The notes under the pieces were generated by a model, which had not been told where the DNA came from, ran no database searches, and worked only from the letters and a program-made list of their open reading frames with translations. Below, piece by piece: positions 1 to 7,661 of a stretch of DNA of 29,570 nucleotides. Origin of the DNA: Acidobacteriota bacterium (GTDB lineage Bacteria; Acidobacteriota; Terriglobia; Terriglobales; Acidobacteriaceae); NCBI GenBank assembly GCA_023410055.1, contig JAEYQK010000077.1:1-29570 (forward strand). The letters run 5' to 3'. Position numbers and translations under genes: made by a program. How positions within the stretch are numbered: position 1 is the stretch's first letter; every line of letters starts with the position of its first letter.

Positions 1-544
1 GTACTTTACGGTGTTCAAGGCTTCTGTCGACCAGAACCGGGAGAACACGCTGAAGCTGGAAGCGAAAAAGGCAGAAAACGAAAAACTGCGCCCGTACGAA
101 AAGAACCTGCCAGAGCTGAACCGAACGACAGAAGCATTGCAGATGCAGCTAGAGAATCTGCAACGTATCGTGCCCGACGAGAAAGAAGCCGATCAGTTCA
201 TGCATGCGATGCAGAACGAGGCGAAGACGGCGGGAATTGAGATTCGACGTTATGAGTCGAAGCCGACTGTCTCGAGAGAGTTCTACACGGAAGTGCCGTT
301 TGACCTGCAACTGGATGGGCAGTATTACGCGATCCTCAACTTCTTTGACCGAGTGAGCAAGCTGGAGAGAATAATCAACATCGGCAATCTCAAGATGTTC
401 TCGATCAAAGGGGAAAAGGGCGGCCAAGTGAAGATGACTTACAATTATGCGCCGCAAGAGAGTGTCGTCGTCTCATGCGAAGCGCGAACGTTCTTCAGTC
501 ACAATTCTCTTAAGACAACGGCCGTTGAGCCGAAGAAGAAGTAG
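1..544 (+). CDS. pilO: Type IV pilus inner-membrane alignment protein PilO (5' truncated by window edge)
   Basis: PilO is a bitopic inner-membrane protein that pairs with PilN and, with PilP, links the pilus motor platform to the PilQ secretin. The reading frame is open from base 2 to the window edge, so the cytoplasmic tail and transmembrane helix are missing. What remains starts with a long charged coiled coil (about residues 10-60, rich in E, K, L and N). The periplasmic alpha/beta domain follows, with the typical PilO stretches VPFDLQLDGQYYAILNFFDR and IINIGNLKM. A Lys-rich tail ends the protein. The first internal start (GTG at 11) is not the true start because the coiled coil continues upstream of it. 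The stop lies 15 nt before pilP. pilM and pilN are expected just outside the window, by analogy with pilMNOPQ operons. Confidence 0.93.
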   Translation, partial: YFTVFKASVDQNRENTLKLEAKKAENEKLRPYEKNLPELNRTTEALQMQLENLQRIVPDEKEADQFMHAMQNEAKTAGIEIRRYESKPTVSREFYTEVPFDLQLDGQYYAILNFFDRVSKLERIINIGNLKMFSIKGEKGGQVKMTYNYAPQESVVVSCEARTFFSHNSLKTTAVEPKKK

Positions 545-559
545 TCGAGCAGAGGTTTT

Positions 560-1204
560 ATGAAGGTCAGGATAGGGATTTGCGTACTAACCATTGTTGC
601 CATGCTCGGGGTGGCGCGAGCCGTCGCACCTGAAAAAAGCGCTAACACTGCTAAGCAGACAAGCGCCAACGTGGCGGCGAGCTCTGCCGGAAAACAGAGC
701 ATTTCGGTTTCGGGAGCGGCAAAGCCGAGCGGTGGCACGCATTTACAGACGCCCGAGGCGAGAAAGAGCGGGGCTGCGGCGAGGCCGAAGCGCCCAACAG
801 CTCAAAAGGCGGCTTCGAAGGAAGAAGTGTCCGAATCGACCGGGGCTGGCGAAAGTGCAGCAGCCAAGCCGCGCAAGATGCTTCGAAGCACTGGGCAACG
901 AGATCCGTTCGAAACGGTCATACGGTCGCAACCCGAGGGGCCAGGATGCGCCTCCGGCAAAAAGTGCCTGGTCGTGGACAAGATGGACCTCAAAGGGGTG
1001 GTGCGATCCCAGAATGGCATGATCGCAATCGTCTCAACGGACCAGAGGAAAACCTATTTTCTCCACGAAAATGACCCGATTTATAACGGGCACGTGGTGA
1101 AGATCAGCCCGGATTCGATCGTGTTTCGGGAGACGGTAACTGATCGCGTTGGTCGACAGAGCACACGGGATGTCGTGAAACGTATTACAAGGCCGGCGGC
1201 ATAG
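560..1204 (+). CDS. pilP: Type IV pilus assembly protein PilP
   Basis: PilP is the periplasmic connector that binds the PilN/PilO heterodimer on one side and the N0/N1 domains of PilQ on the other. The 214-residue protein has an N-terminal hydrophobic signal (residues 1-22). It has no lipobox cysteine, unlike the lipoprotein PilP of Pseudomonas and Neisseria. A disordered Ala/Ser/Lys-rich linker covers about residues 25-110. The conserved C-terminal beta domain begins at RDPFE and contains MDLKGVVRSQNGMIAIV and ENDPIYNGHVVKISPDSIVF, which are diagnostic for PilP. AGAGG lies 4 nt upstream of the ATG, supporting this start. It is the second gene of the pilO-pilP-pilQ transcript, with 15 nt before it and 83 nt after it. 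Confidence 0.93.
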   Translation: MKVRIGICVLTIVAMLGVARAVAPEKSANTAKQTSANVAASSAGKQSISVSGAAKPSGGTHLQTPEARKSGAAARPKRPTAQKAASKEEVSESTGAGESAAAKPRKMLRSTGQRDPFETVIRSQPEGPGCASGKKCLVVDKMDLKGVVRSQNGMIAIVSTDQRKTYFLHENDPIYNGHVVKISPDSIVFRETVTDRVGRQSTRDVVKRITRPAA

Positions 1205-1287
1205 GAACAAAAAGTTTAGAAGCAAGGCGGCTGATGATCGTCAGCCACACACGTGACGAGTGAGCACTTGCGCGTGAGGAGACGGAA

Positions 1288-3738
1288 ATGAGGCTAAGGC
1301 AACTGCTGAGTATTGTGCTGGTGTTAGCGTTGAGTAGCATGGTAGCTACCGCCGCGACTTCAGAGCTGAAGAATGTTAGCGTGGCGTCTCAGGGCAAGAG
1401 TACTACTCTTACTCTGATCACCACGGGAGCGTTCGGGCACAACGAGTACAGGGCGAGCGAGAACCTGTTGCTTGTCGACCTCACGGGAGTAACCGCGGGC
1501 AAGCTCAAAGACCGGGAGCGCAGTCTCCAGGCGGCCGGCGTGACCTCTTACCACGTCGTGTCCTACAAGGGCATTGGCGGCGTGGATGTCACGCGACTGG
1601 AACTGAGAGTTTCGCCAGATGCCACGGTTACTACGTCCGAAGTCGCTGGAGGCCTGCAAGTGGCGATAGCGTCGAGCAGCGAAGCTGCATCGTCGTTGCC
1701 GAAGCCGGAATCTGCGGCAGGTGCAGTGGCGCAGACGACAGCTGCCGCCCCCCCATCTCCTTCTGCTGGTACGGCAAAAATACAGAGCGTTTCTGTGGTG
1801 CGGGGCAAGGCTGAGATGGCAGTCGAGGTCAGTGGCACCGCGCCCCTCACGGCAAAGGTGCTGAAGCTCTCATCGCCGGACCGCTTGGTGCTGGACATTC
1901 CGAACTCTGCACCAGTGCGTACGCCAACGGTTGCGGTAAATAGTGGCAACATAAAGGCTGTTCGCACATCACGGTACCAGGTCGATCCCCCAGTTACGCG
2001 TGTAGTTGTGGATTTGCTCGCACCTCAGGACTACGAATTGAGTGCTTCCGGCCACAAGCTGCTGCTGAAGCTTCAGCCTGTGGCGGTTGCGAAGAACGCT
2101 CCGATAGGTGTCGGCGATCCAGGTGCCCCGGCTATCGCCGTTGCTCCTACCGTTTCTGCGGAGAACAGAGCAGAAAAGCAAGAGTCCAAGGGCGGTGCCG
2201 AAGCGAGTGTCGAAGCCAAACCTGTTGTTTTCGTCGAGCCGAATTATCAGCCGAAACAGCAGGAGAACGGCGATCCGGCGACAGCAGCCGACAGAAAAGC
2301 GATTGCACAGCCGAATGCGCCAGTTCAGATGGCAAAGATGCAGGAAGCTACGCCCGTTGCGCCGCAGACTGCTCCAGCGCCGGCGCAGCAAAAGGGGAGC
2401 ATGCCCCCAACGGCAGCGTCTCTGGCGTCAGGAGCGCAGAGCGCCGACGTTCCGAAGTACACGGGAGAACCGATTGACGTGAACCTGAAAGACGTTGACG
2501 TCAAGGATTTCTTCCGTCTGATTCACGAAATTAGCGGCCTGAACGTGGTCCTTGACCCAGGCGTGTCCGGTAGCTTGACACTGGTGCTGAGCGACGTGCC
2601 ATGGGACCAGGCACTTGACATCGTCCTGAAAAATAACTCTTTTGACAAGCAGTTGCAGGGAAATGTCCTGCGCATCTCGACGATCGACAACCTGAGAAAG
2701 GAAGCTCAGGCGAAGCGGTTGCAGCTAGAGGCCGAATCGCTTGCCGTTCCGAAGGTCAGCGTTACGCGTTTTCTCAGTTATGCCCGCGCGAAGGACGTAA
2801 TGCCAACGGTAAAGAAGTTGCTGTCGACCAGGGGCGACATTATCGCGGATGATCGCATGAACGCGCTCGTAATTCAGGACATCCCAGACGTTGTTCCGGA
2901 CGTTGATCGGCTTATAGGCCAGCTTGACCGGAAAACCCAAGAGGTTGATATCGAGGCTCGTGTTGTAGCTGCGACGCGTTCGTTCAAGCGAGAACTCGGC
3001 GCGATGGTTGCTGTCGGTTGGGGCAACGGCCCGACGGCAGTAGGGGGCGGCGTTGTCACCACGACGGGCACTACCGCAGGCCTGTCAAGCAGTCCAATCG
3101 GTGGATCGGCTTCCGCTCCGAAATACATCCTCGATGCATCCCAAACTAAGATTCAGTCAATTCCTGTTGTAAGCAATCTTCTTCCGAAAGCTGCTACTAG
3201 CGGAATTGCGCTGATAAACGAGACAAACAGTTATAGGTTGGACGTTATTCTTGCGGCGGCCGAGAGTCGGGGGCTACTAAAAATCCTGTCGAGACCACAT
3301 GTAGTAACCCAGAACAACATTCAGGCTGTGGTCAAGCAAGGCATGAGAATACCTATCGTCACGTCAGCTCAGCTGAGTGGACCAAGTACTGTACAGTACA
3401 TTGAGGCTGTCCTGAGGTTGACGGTGACTCCCCAAATTACCATCGACAACACTATCTTCCTTAATATTGACATTGAGAACACGCAGCCCGACTTCGGTAA
3501 CACGATTAGCGGCAATCCTGTGTTCCTGACGCAGCAGGCTACAACACAAATCCTCGTAACTGACGGTGGTACGGTGATGATAGGTGGCGTGATCCAGACC
3601 CAGAACTCGGTCAACACAGAACAGGTGCCTTACCTGGGCAATATTCCCATTCTTGGAAATCTATTCAAGAAGAAGTCGGTGGATAACACAACTCAGGAGC
3701 TGATCTTCATCATTACGCCGAAGATAGTGCAGACATAG
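1288..3738 (+). CDS. pilQ: Type IV pilus secretin PilQ
   Basis: PilQ forms the outer-membrane ring through which the type IV pilus passes. The 816-residue protein has a signal peptide (1-22) and a first AMIN domain (about 25-125, binds peptidoglycan). A second AMIN domain spans about 158-262. A Pro/Ala/Gln-rich linker (about 265-388) follows. Next come a secretin/TonB short N-terminal domain (about 392-465, starting PIDVNLKDVDVKDFFRLI), a secretin N1 domain (about 488-550, VTRFLSYARAKDVM), and the C-terminal secretin barrel (about 560-816). The barrel carries LKILSRPHVVTQNN, GMRIPI and the terminal LIFIITPKIV. The start is supported by GAGGAGA 5 nt upstream. It is the last gene of the pil operon, and a strong terminator follows 20 nt after the stop. 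The two AMIN domains and domain order match proteobacterial PilQ. Confidence 0.96.
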   Translation: MRLRQLLSIVLVLALSSMVATAATSELKNVSVASQGKSTTLTLITTGAFGHNEYRASENLLLVDLTGVTAGKLKDRERSLQAAGVTSYHVVSYKGIGGVDVTRLELRVSPDATVTTSEVAGGLQVAIASSSEAASSLPKPESAAGAVAQTTAAAPPSPSAGTAKIQSVSVVRGKAEMAVEVSGTAPLTAKVLKLSSPDRLVLDIPNSAPVRTPTVAVNSGNIKAVRTSRYQVDPPVTRVVVDLLAPQDYELSASGHKLLLKLQPVAVAKNAPIGVGDPGAPAIAVAPTVSAENRAEKQESKGGAEASVEAKPVVFVEPNYQPKQQENGDPATAADRKAIAQPNAPVQMAKMQEATPVAPQTAPAPAQQKGSMPPTAASLASGAQSADVPKYTGEPIDVNLKDVDVKDFFRLIHEISGLNVVLDPGVSGSLTLVLSDVPWDQALDIVLKNNSFDKQLQGNVLRISTIDNLRKEAQAKRLQLEAESLAVPKVSVTRFLSYARAKDVMPTVKKLLSTRGDIIADDRMNALVIQDIPDVVPDVDRLIGQLDRKTQEVDIEARVVAATRSFKRELGAMVAVGWGNGPTAVGGGVVTTTGTTAGLSSSPIGGSASAPKYILDASQTKIQSIPVVSNLLPKAATSGIALINETNSYRLDVILAAAESRGLLKILSRPHVVTQNNIQAVVKQGMRIPIVTSAQLSGPSTVQYIEAVLRLTVTPQITIDNTIFLNIDIENTQPDFGNTISGNPVFLTQQATTQILVTDGGTVMIGGVIQTQNSVNTEQVPYLGNIPILGNLFKKKSVDNTTQELIFIITPKIVQT

Positions 3739-3758
3739 CCTCCTTATTCGGTCATTCG

Positions 3759-3789
3759 CGGCCTCCAGCTATGCTGGGGGCCGTTTTCT
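3759..3789 (+). terminator. Rho-independent terminator of the pil operon
   Basis: An 11-bp stem (3759-3769 with 3773-3783, one G-T wobble, loop TAT) is followed by TTTTCT. It starts 20 nt after the pilQ stop. It also argues against any peptidase start codon upstream of about 3790, because such a start would lie inside the hairpin. Confidence 0.88.
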
Positions 3790-3815
3790 GTTATGGCCTA
3801 TTATGGTGCATGGCT

Positions 3816-3820
3816 GGAGG
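3816..3820 (+). promoter_or_regulatory. Ribosome binding site deciding the peptidase start
   Basis: GGAGG lies 7 nt before a TTG at 3828 and 10 nt before the ATG at 3831, which are adjacent codons in the same frame. It favours one of these two over the in-frame ATG codons at 3771 and elsewhere upstream, since 3771 falls in the terminator loop. Confidence 0.6.
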
Positions 3821-3830
3821 TCTGTGCTTG

Positions 3831-4907
3831 ATGGACTACGTGCGGAGGAGGACGGAAATAGATATCGCCCTCAGCCCTAGTGCAATTGATGCAGTGATCG
3901 TGACCCACATGCCCAACGTGCTTTATCTATCGGGCTTTACTGGCAGTGCTGGGGTGCTAGTCGCAGCCAGTGGCAGATGGGTCCTATTTACCGACGGGAG
4001 GTATTCGGAGCAAGCCCGTGCTGAGGCTGTGGCCGTCCGTGTTGTTGTCGCCAAGGGCCCTCTTATAACGGCCGCGGCTGAGTGGATTGAGACTCGTCGC
4101 GCGAAGGTCGTTGGCATAGAGGCAGATCACATGACCGTGAGTCTCGAAGCGACGCTGCGGAGGGCACTGCCCAAGAGCACTCGGCTGCGCAAGACCTCTG
4201 GATTTATCGAAGAATTGCGGGTGATCAAGGACGAAGAGGAAGTTGATCGTCTTCGTGCCGCGGTGGACTTGGGGGACAAGATTCTCGTGCCAGCGTTGAA
4301 GGTGCTTCGGCCGGGAATAACTGAGGCGCAGGTCGCGGCAGAGATCGAGTATGCAGCGCGAGAGCGCGGTGCGCAGGGGATGTCGTTTGAGACGATCGTG
4401 GCCGGGGGAGTGCGATCCGCCCTGCCTCATGGCCTGGCCTCCCGTGCGCGAATCCCTCGCAAGGGATTTGTAGTCATGGACTTCGGTGTTATACTCGCGC
4501 ATTACTGCTCTGACATGACGCGTACCGTTCATGTCGGTCGTCCCTCGCGCGCGGACTCAGGCTTGTACGAGGCAGTTCGCGAGGCGCAACAAGCCGCAGT
4601 AGAGGCTGTGGGGCCTGGGGTTGAAATAGGCAAGGTGGACGAGGCTGCTCGTAGCGTACTCAGACGTGCGGGACTCGCCAAGTACTTCACACATTCGACT
4701 GGACACGGCGTGGGGCTGGAGATCCATGAAGCACCGCGGGTTGCTCGCGGGGTCAAGCAGGTGCTAAAGCCAGGCATGGTAATAACCATTGAGCCCGGAG
4801 TTTATATCTCAGGGCGTGGTGGCGTTCGGATCGAGGACATGGTGTTGGTCACGAACACGGGGCATCAAGTACTGACGAAATCGCCGAAAGAGTTGATGGT
4901 TCTGTGA
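3831..4907 (+). CDS. Xaa-Pro peptidase, M24 family
   Basis: This is a cytoplasmic dinuclear metallopeptidase expected to cut N-terminal Xaa-Pro bonds (aminopeptidase P or prolidase type). From the chosen ATG it has 358 residues, the usual size of the short bacterial PepQ/YqhT group. The creatinase-like N-terminal domain (about 1-125) contains MPNVLYLSGFTGSAG. The pita-bread M24 domain (about 130-350) carries the metal ligands: two Asp in DFGVILAHYCSDMTRT, His in HSTGHGVGLEIHEAP, Glu in ITIEPGVYI and Glu in GVRIEDMVLV. The protein starts directly with domain sequence (MDYVRRRTEID), so residues translated from 3771 onward are probably not used. It follows the pil terminator and precedes accB by 109 nt. 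In Bacillus the same peptidase type sits upstream of efp-accB-accC. Choice between aminopeptidase P and prolidase cannot be made from sequence. Confidence 0.92.
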   Translation: MDYVRRRTEIDIALSPSAIDAVIVTHMPNVLYLSGFTGSAGVLVAASGRWVLFTDGRYSEQARAEAVAVRVVVAKGPLITAAAEWIETRRAKVVGIEADHMTVSLEATLRRALPKSTRLRKTSGFIEELRVIKDEEEVDRLRAAVDLGDKILVPALKVLRPGITEAQVAAEIEYAARERGAQGMSFETIVAGGVRSALPHGLASRARIPRKGFVVMDFGVILAHYCSDMTRTVHVGRPSRADSGLYEAVREAQQAAVEAVGPGVEIGKVDEAARSVLRRAGLAKYFTHSTGHGVGLEIHEAPRVARGVKQVLKPGMVITIEPGVYISGRGGVRIEDMVLVTNTGHQVLTKSPKELMVL

Positions 4908-5006
4908 GAGTGTATCCCGGAGACAGTGGTCAGCATCTCTGAATGACGGGGAATTTATTCACGCACGCCCACTGTGGTGCCTTTGGTGTGTGTCAAATGT
5001 TCCGCC

Positions 5007-5010
5007 AGGA
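5007..5010 (+). promoter_or_regulatory. Ribosome binding site deciding the accB start
   Basis: AGGA lies 6 nt before the ATG at 5017. The in-frame GTG at 4990 has no comparable site and would add nine residues not typical of AccB. Confidence 0.5.
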
Positions 5011-5016
5011 CAAAAC

Positions 5017-5505
5017 ATGAATCAGAACGAAATCAAAGAGCTTGTAGAATTTTTGGTGGAGAAAGACATTTCCGAGTTCGAGCTTGAACGCGGAGATGTA
5101 AAGCTGCGGGTCAAGCGTGGCGTGGATTCGCGGGTGGCTGCAACATATGTGCCCGCTACGATGCCATCGACTACTCCGGCGATGAGCTCAGCTTCCCATG
5201 CGCCGGGTGCGGCGCAGACGTCGCCCGATTCTGTGGCGGCGATGCCTGATAGTGAGGATGCCGACCTGCATTTGGTTCGTTCGCCGATCGTTGGCTCTTG
5301 TTACGAGTCGCCGTCGCCGGGCGCTCCGGCCTTTGTGAAGGTCGGCGATCAAGTGAAAGTGGGGCAAGTACTCTGCATCGTCGAAGCGATGAAGCTGATG
5401 AATGAAATTGAGAGCGATGCGGATGGCGAATTGGTGAAGATACTCGTCGCCAACTCTCAGCCGGTCGAGTACGGCCAACCACTGTTTGCTATCAAAGTGA
5501 AGTAG
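5017..5505 (+). CDS. accB: Biotin carboxyl carrier protein of acetyl-CoA carboxylase (BCCP)
   Basis: AccB carries the biotin that shuttles CO2 from AccC to the carboxyltransferase AccAD in the first step of fatty-acid synthesis. The 162-residue protein has the standard N-terminal segment (NEIKELVEFLVEKDISEFELE). A Pro/Ala/Ser/Thr/Met-rich flexible linker covers about residues 45-85. The C-terminal biotinyl domain (about 88-162) contains the biotinylation motif EAMKLMNEIES, with the acceptor lysine at about residue 126, and ends with the usual GQPLFAIK. An in-frame GTG at 4990 would add nine residues, but the ATG at 5017 has an AGGA site and gives the normal AccB N-terminus. accC follows after 54 nt, so the pair is probably cotranscribed. 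The 109-nt gap upstream shows no clear sigma70 promoter. Confidence 0.96.
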   Translation: MNQNEIKELVEFLVEKDISEFELERGDVKLRVKRGVDSRVAATYVPATMPSTTPAMSSASHAPGAAQTSPDSVAAMPDSEDADLHLVRSPIVGSCYESPSPGAPAFVKVGDQVKVGQVLCIVEAMKLMNEIESDADGELVKILVANSQPVEYGQPLFAIKVK

Positions 5506-5559
5506 GTTCTGTCTGGCACGGGCGACCGTGGGGCGTCGTCCGTGTAGTACTGACATTTC

Positions 5560-6909
5560 ATGTTCAAGAAAATTCTTATAGCCAATCGCGGCGAGATTGC
5601 GCTGCGCGTTATCTGTGCGTGCAAGGAACTCGGCATCAAGGCCGTCGCAGTCTATAGCGAGGCGGACCGCAATTCTTTGCACGTCCGCTTTGCCGACGAA
5701 GCGATATGCATTGGGCCGCCTCGGCTTGCTGATAGCTATCTCAACATTCCCGCCGTCATTAGCGCCGCGGAGATCGCGAACGTTGACGCGATCCACCCGG
5801 GCTACGGGCTGCTCAGCGAGAATGCCAACTTCGCGGAAGTCTGCGAAACCTGCGGAATAAAGTTCATTGGCCCGCCTCCTGAGATTACGCGGCTCATGGG
5901 CGAAAAGGAGAAAGCTCGTGCCACGATGAAGCGGCACGGCGTCCCTATCCTGCCTGGGTCTGAAGGAATCATTTCGGGTGTGGACGAGGCGCTTGACTGG
6001 GCCAAAGACGTTGGGTTCCCGGTGATTGTGAAGGCTTCGGCAGGCGGCGGTGGGCGCGGCATGCGCGTGATTCGTTCGATGGAAGAGCTTCCCAATCTGT
6101 TCCATCAGGCTCAGTCCGAGGCTGCTGCGGCGTTCGGAAACGGCGACCTTTACATGGAAAAGTTCGTGGAGCGCCCGCGACATATTGAGTTTCAGGTCCT
6201 TGCTGACGCCCATGGAAATGTGGTCAGCCTAGGTGAACGCGAGTGCTCGATTCAGAGGCGACATCAGAAACTGGTGGAGGAATCACCGTCGCCAGGTGTT
6301 TCGGATGAGCTACGGAAGTCGATAGGCCAGATCGTCAGCTCGACGCTAAGTTCCATTGGATACGTGAATGCCGGCACGATCGAGTTCCTGATGGACGAAG
6401 ATGGCATTCTCTACTTCATTGAGATGAATACCCGGATTCAGGTCGAGCATCCCGTGACGGAGATGGTGACTGACGTCGATCTGGTGAAGAGCCAAATCCT
6501 GATTGCTGCAGGCGAGAAGCTAGGTGATGTCTTGCGGGGGCCAATCGTGCACCGCGGACATGCGATCGAGTGCCGCATCAATGCCGAGCATCCTGAAAAG
6601 TTCACTCCGTCGGCGGGCAAGATCACGGTGTGGAATCCACCGGGCGGCACGGGCGTTCGCGTCGACACGGCGTCATATGCCGAGGCCGTTGTCCCGCCTT
6701 ACTACGACTCGCTTATCGCCAAGCTGATCGTTCGCGGAAAGGACCGGGAAGAGGCGGTCGCTCGTATGAGCCGAGCGCTGGGAATGTTCATCGTTGAGGG
6801 GATACATACGAGCGTTCCGCTGCACCGGCGGATTCTTGCCGACGAGGATTTTCGAGCTGGCAGGTTGGACACGAAGTTCATGGAGAGATTCCTGAATCGC
6901 CCAGAATAG
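5560..6909 (+). CDS. accC: Biotin carboxylase subunit of acetyl-CoA carboxylase
   Basis: AccC uses ATP and bicarbonate to carboxylate the biotin on AccB. At 449 residues it has the normal length of bacterial AccC. The preATP-grasp domain (about 1-114) begins MFKKILIANRGEIALRVI. The ATP-grasp domain (about 115-320) has the glycine-rich loop ASAGGGGRGMR, RECSIQRRHQKLVEESPS and the catalytic EMNTRIQVEHPVTE. The C-terminal biotin carboxylase domain (about 335-445) follows. The fold starts right at the ATG, so the start is firm even though there is no visible Shine-Dalgarno sequence; translation may be coupled to accB. thiE begins 29 nt downstream with no terminator between, so readthrough is likely. 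Confidence 0.97.
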   Translation: MFKKILIANRGEIALRVICACKELGIKAVAVYSEADRNSLHVRFADEAICIGPPRLADSYLNIPAVISAAEIANVDAIHPGYGLLSENANFAEVCETCGIKFIGPPPEITRLMGEKEKARATMKRHGVPILPGSEGIISGVDEALDWAKDVGFPVIVKASAGGGGRGMRVIRSMEELPNLFHQAQSEAAAAFGNGDLYMEKFVERPRHIEFQVLADAHGNVVSLGERECSIQRRHQKLVEESPSPGVSDELRKSIGQIVSSTLSSIGYVNAGTIEFLMDEDGILYFIEMNTRIQVEHPVTEMVTDVDLVKSQILIAAGEKLGDVLRGPIVHRGHAIECRINAEHPEKFTPSAGKITVWNPPGGTGVRVDTASYAEAVVPPYYDSLIAKLIVRGKDREEAVARMSRALGMFIVEGIHTSVPLHRRILADEDFRAGRLDTKFMERFLNRPE

Positions 6910-6938
6910 AGTTTTGGTGCTGTATCATTCAGTATCCA

Positions 6939-7574
6939 ATGAACAACGATTTCGCGATCCCTCGGCTCTACCCGATCATCGACGCCGCGTGCTTTGCCGG
7001 CGAGAAGGACGCGTCCACTGCAATTATCAAATTCGCGGAAGAGCTAGTCGCTGGCGGAGCGAGCCTCCTTCAGTACAGAAACAAGCTGGGTAGTGCGCGG
7101 GAAGCACTCGCGCATGCGCGGGAATTGAGGCGCGTTCTCGGGCCGTCAATTCGGCTCATTATGAATGATCGCGCTGACCTGTGCCTTGCGGCCGATTGTG
7201 ACGGCGTTCATGTCGGGCAAGACGATATGAGTCCGGCCAGCGTACGACTTCTGGTGGGCGCGGAACGCATCGTTGGATTTTCCACCCACAATCCCGAGCA
7301 AGTTAGGGAAGCGGATGGGCTGCCGCTGAATTATATTGCGGTGGGGCCCGTCTTCGCGACGGCGAGCAAGGCCAATCCAGACCCGGCGATCGGGCTAAAG
7401 GGCGTTCGGGCAGCACGCGCCTTGACCGACAAGCCATTTGTGGCGATCGGCGGCATCACACGGGAGAACTGTCGTTCGGTGTTTGCGGCGGGTGCGGACT
7501 CGGTGGCGGTCATCGGTGACCTGTTGACGGATCCGCGGCGCTCGGTCGAGGAATTTCTATCTATTCTGGCCTGA
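6939..7574 (+). CDS. thiE: Thiamine-phosphate synthase
   Basis: ThiE joins the pyrimidine (HMP-PP) and thiazole (THZ-P) moieties to make thiamine monophosphate. The 211-residue protein is a complete TIM barrel of normal length. It shows LLQYRNK near residue 45, LIMNDRADLCLAADCDGVHVGQDD, the phosphate-binding GFSTHNPEQ, YIAVGPVFATASK, and the C-terminal VAIGGITRENC and AGADSVAVIGDL. The usual Ser in the GxSxH element is kept, with Phe before it. The gene begins 29 nt after accC and no Shine-Dalgarno sequence is visible. No TPP riboswitch is visible upstream, and the gap is far too short for one, so it does not look like a stand-alone thiamine-regulated gene. Other thi genes are absent from the window. 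Confidence 0.95.
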   Translation: MNNDFAIPRLYPIIDAACFAGEKDASTAIIKFAEELVAGGASLLQYRNKLGSAREALAHARELRRVLGPSIRLIMNDRADLCLAADCDGVHVGQDDMSPASVRLLVGAERIVGFSTHNPEQVREADGLPLNYIAVGPVFATASKANPDPAIGLKGVRAARALTDKPFVAIGGITRENCRSVFAAGADSVAVIGDLLTDPRRSVEEFLSILA

Positions 7575-7661
7575 TTCTCGCATTCGCCATTCCAGCAAAG
7601 CTGCATTTACGATACAGTCTTTTCACACTCTTGGCGTGGATGTTGCAGGCTGAGGAGCAGC

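Noticed and set aside
4923..4975. ACAGTGG and CCACTGT, a 7-bp inverted repeat before accB
   Set aside because: The arms are about 40 nt apart with no T-run or known leader structure, so I could not separate it from chance.
5514..5528. TGGCACG between accB and accC, like a sigma54 -24 element
   Set aside because: The matching -12 position reads ACCG instead of TTGC, so the site is incomplete.
5188..6213. A 341-codon open frame on the minus strand across accB and accC
   Set aside because: It is fully antisense to two unmistakable genes and has the low-complexity Arg/His-rich look of a shadow frame.
6910..6938. A TPP riboswitch before thiE
   Set aside because: The gap is only 29 nt, too short for a THI element, and thiE appears to be read through from accC.
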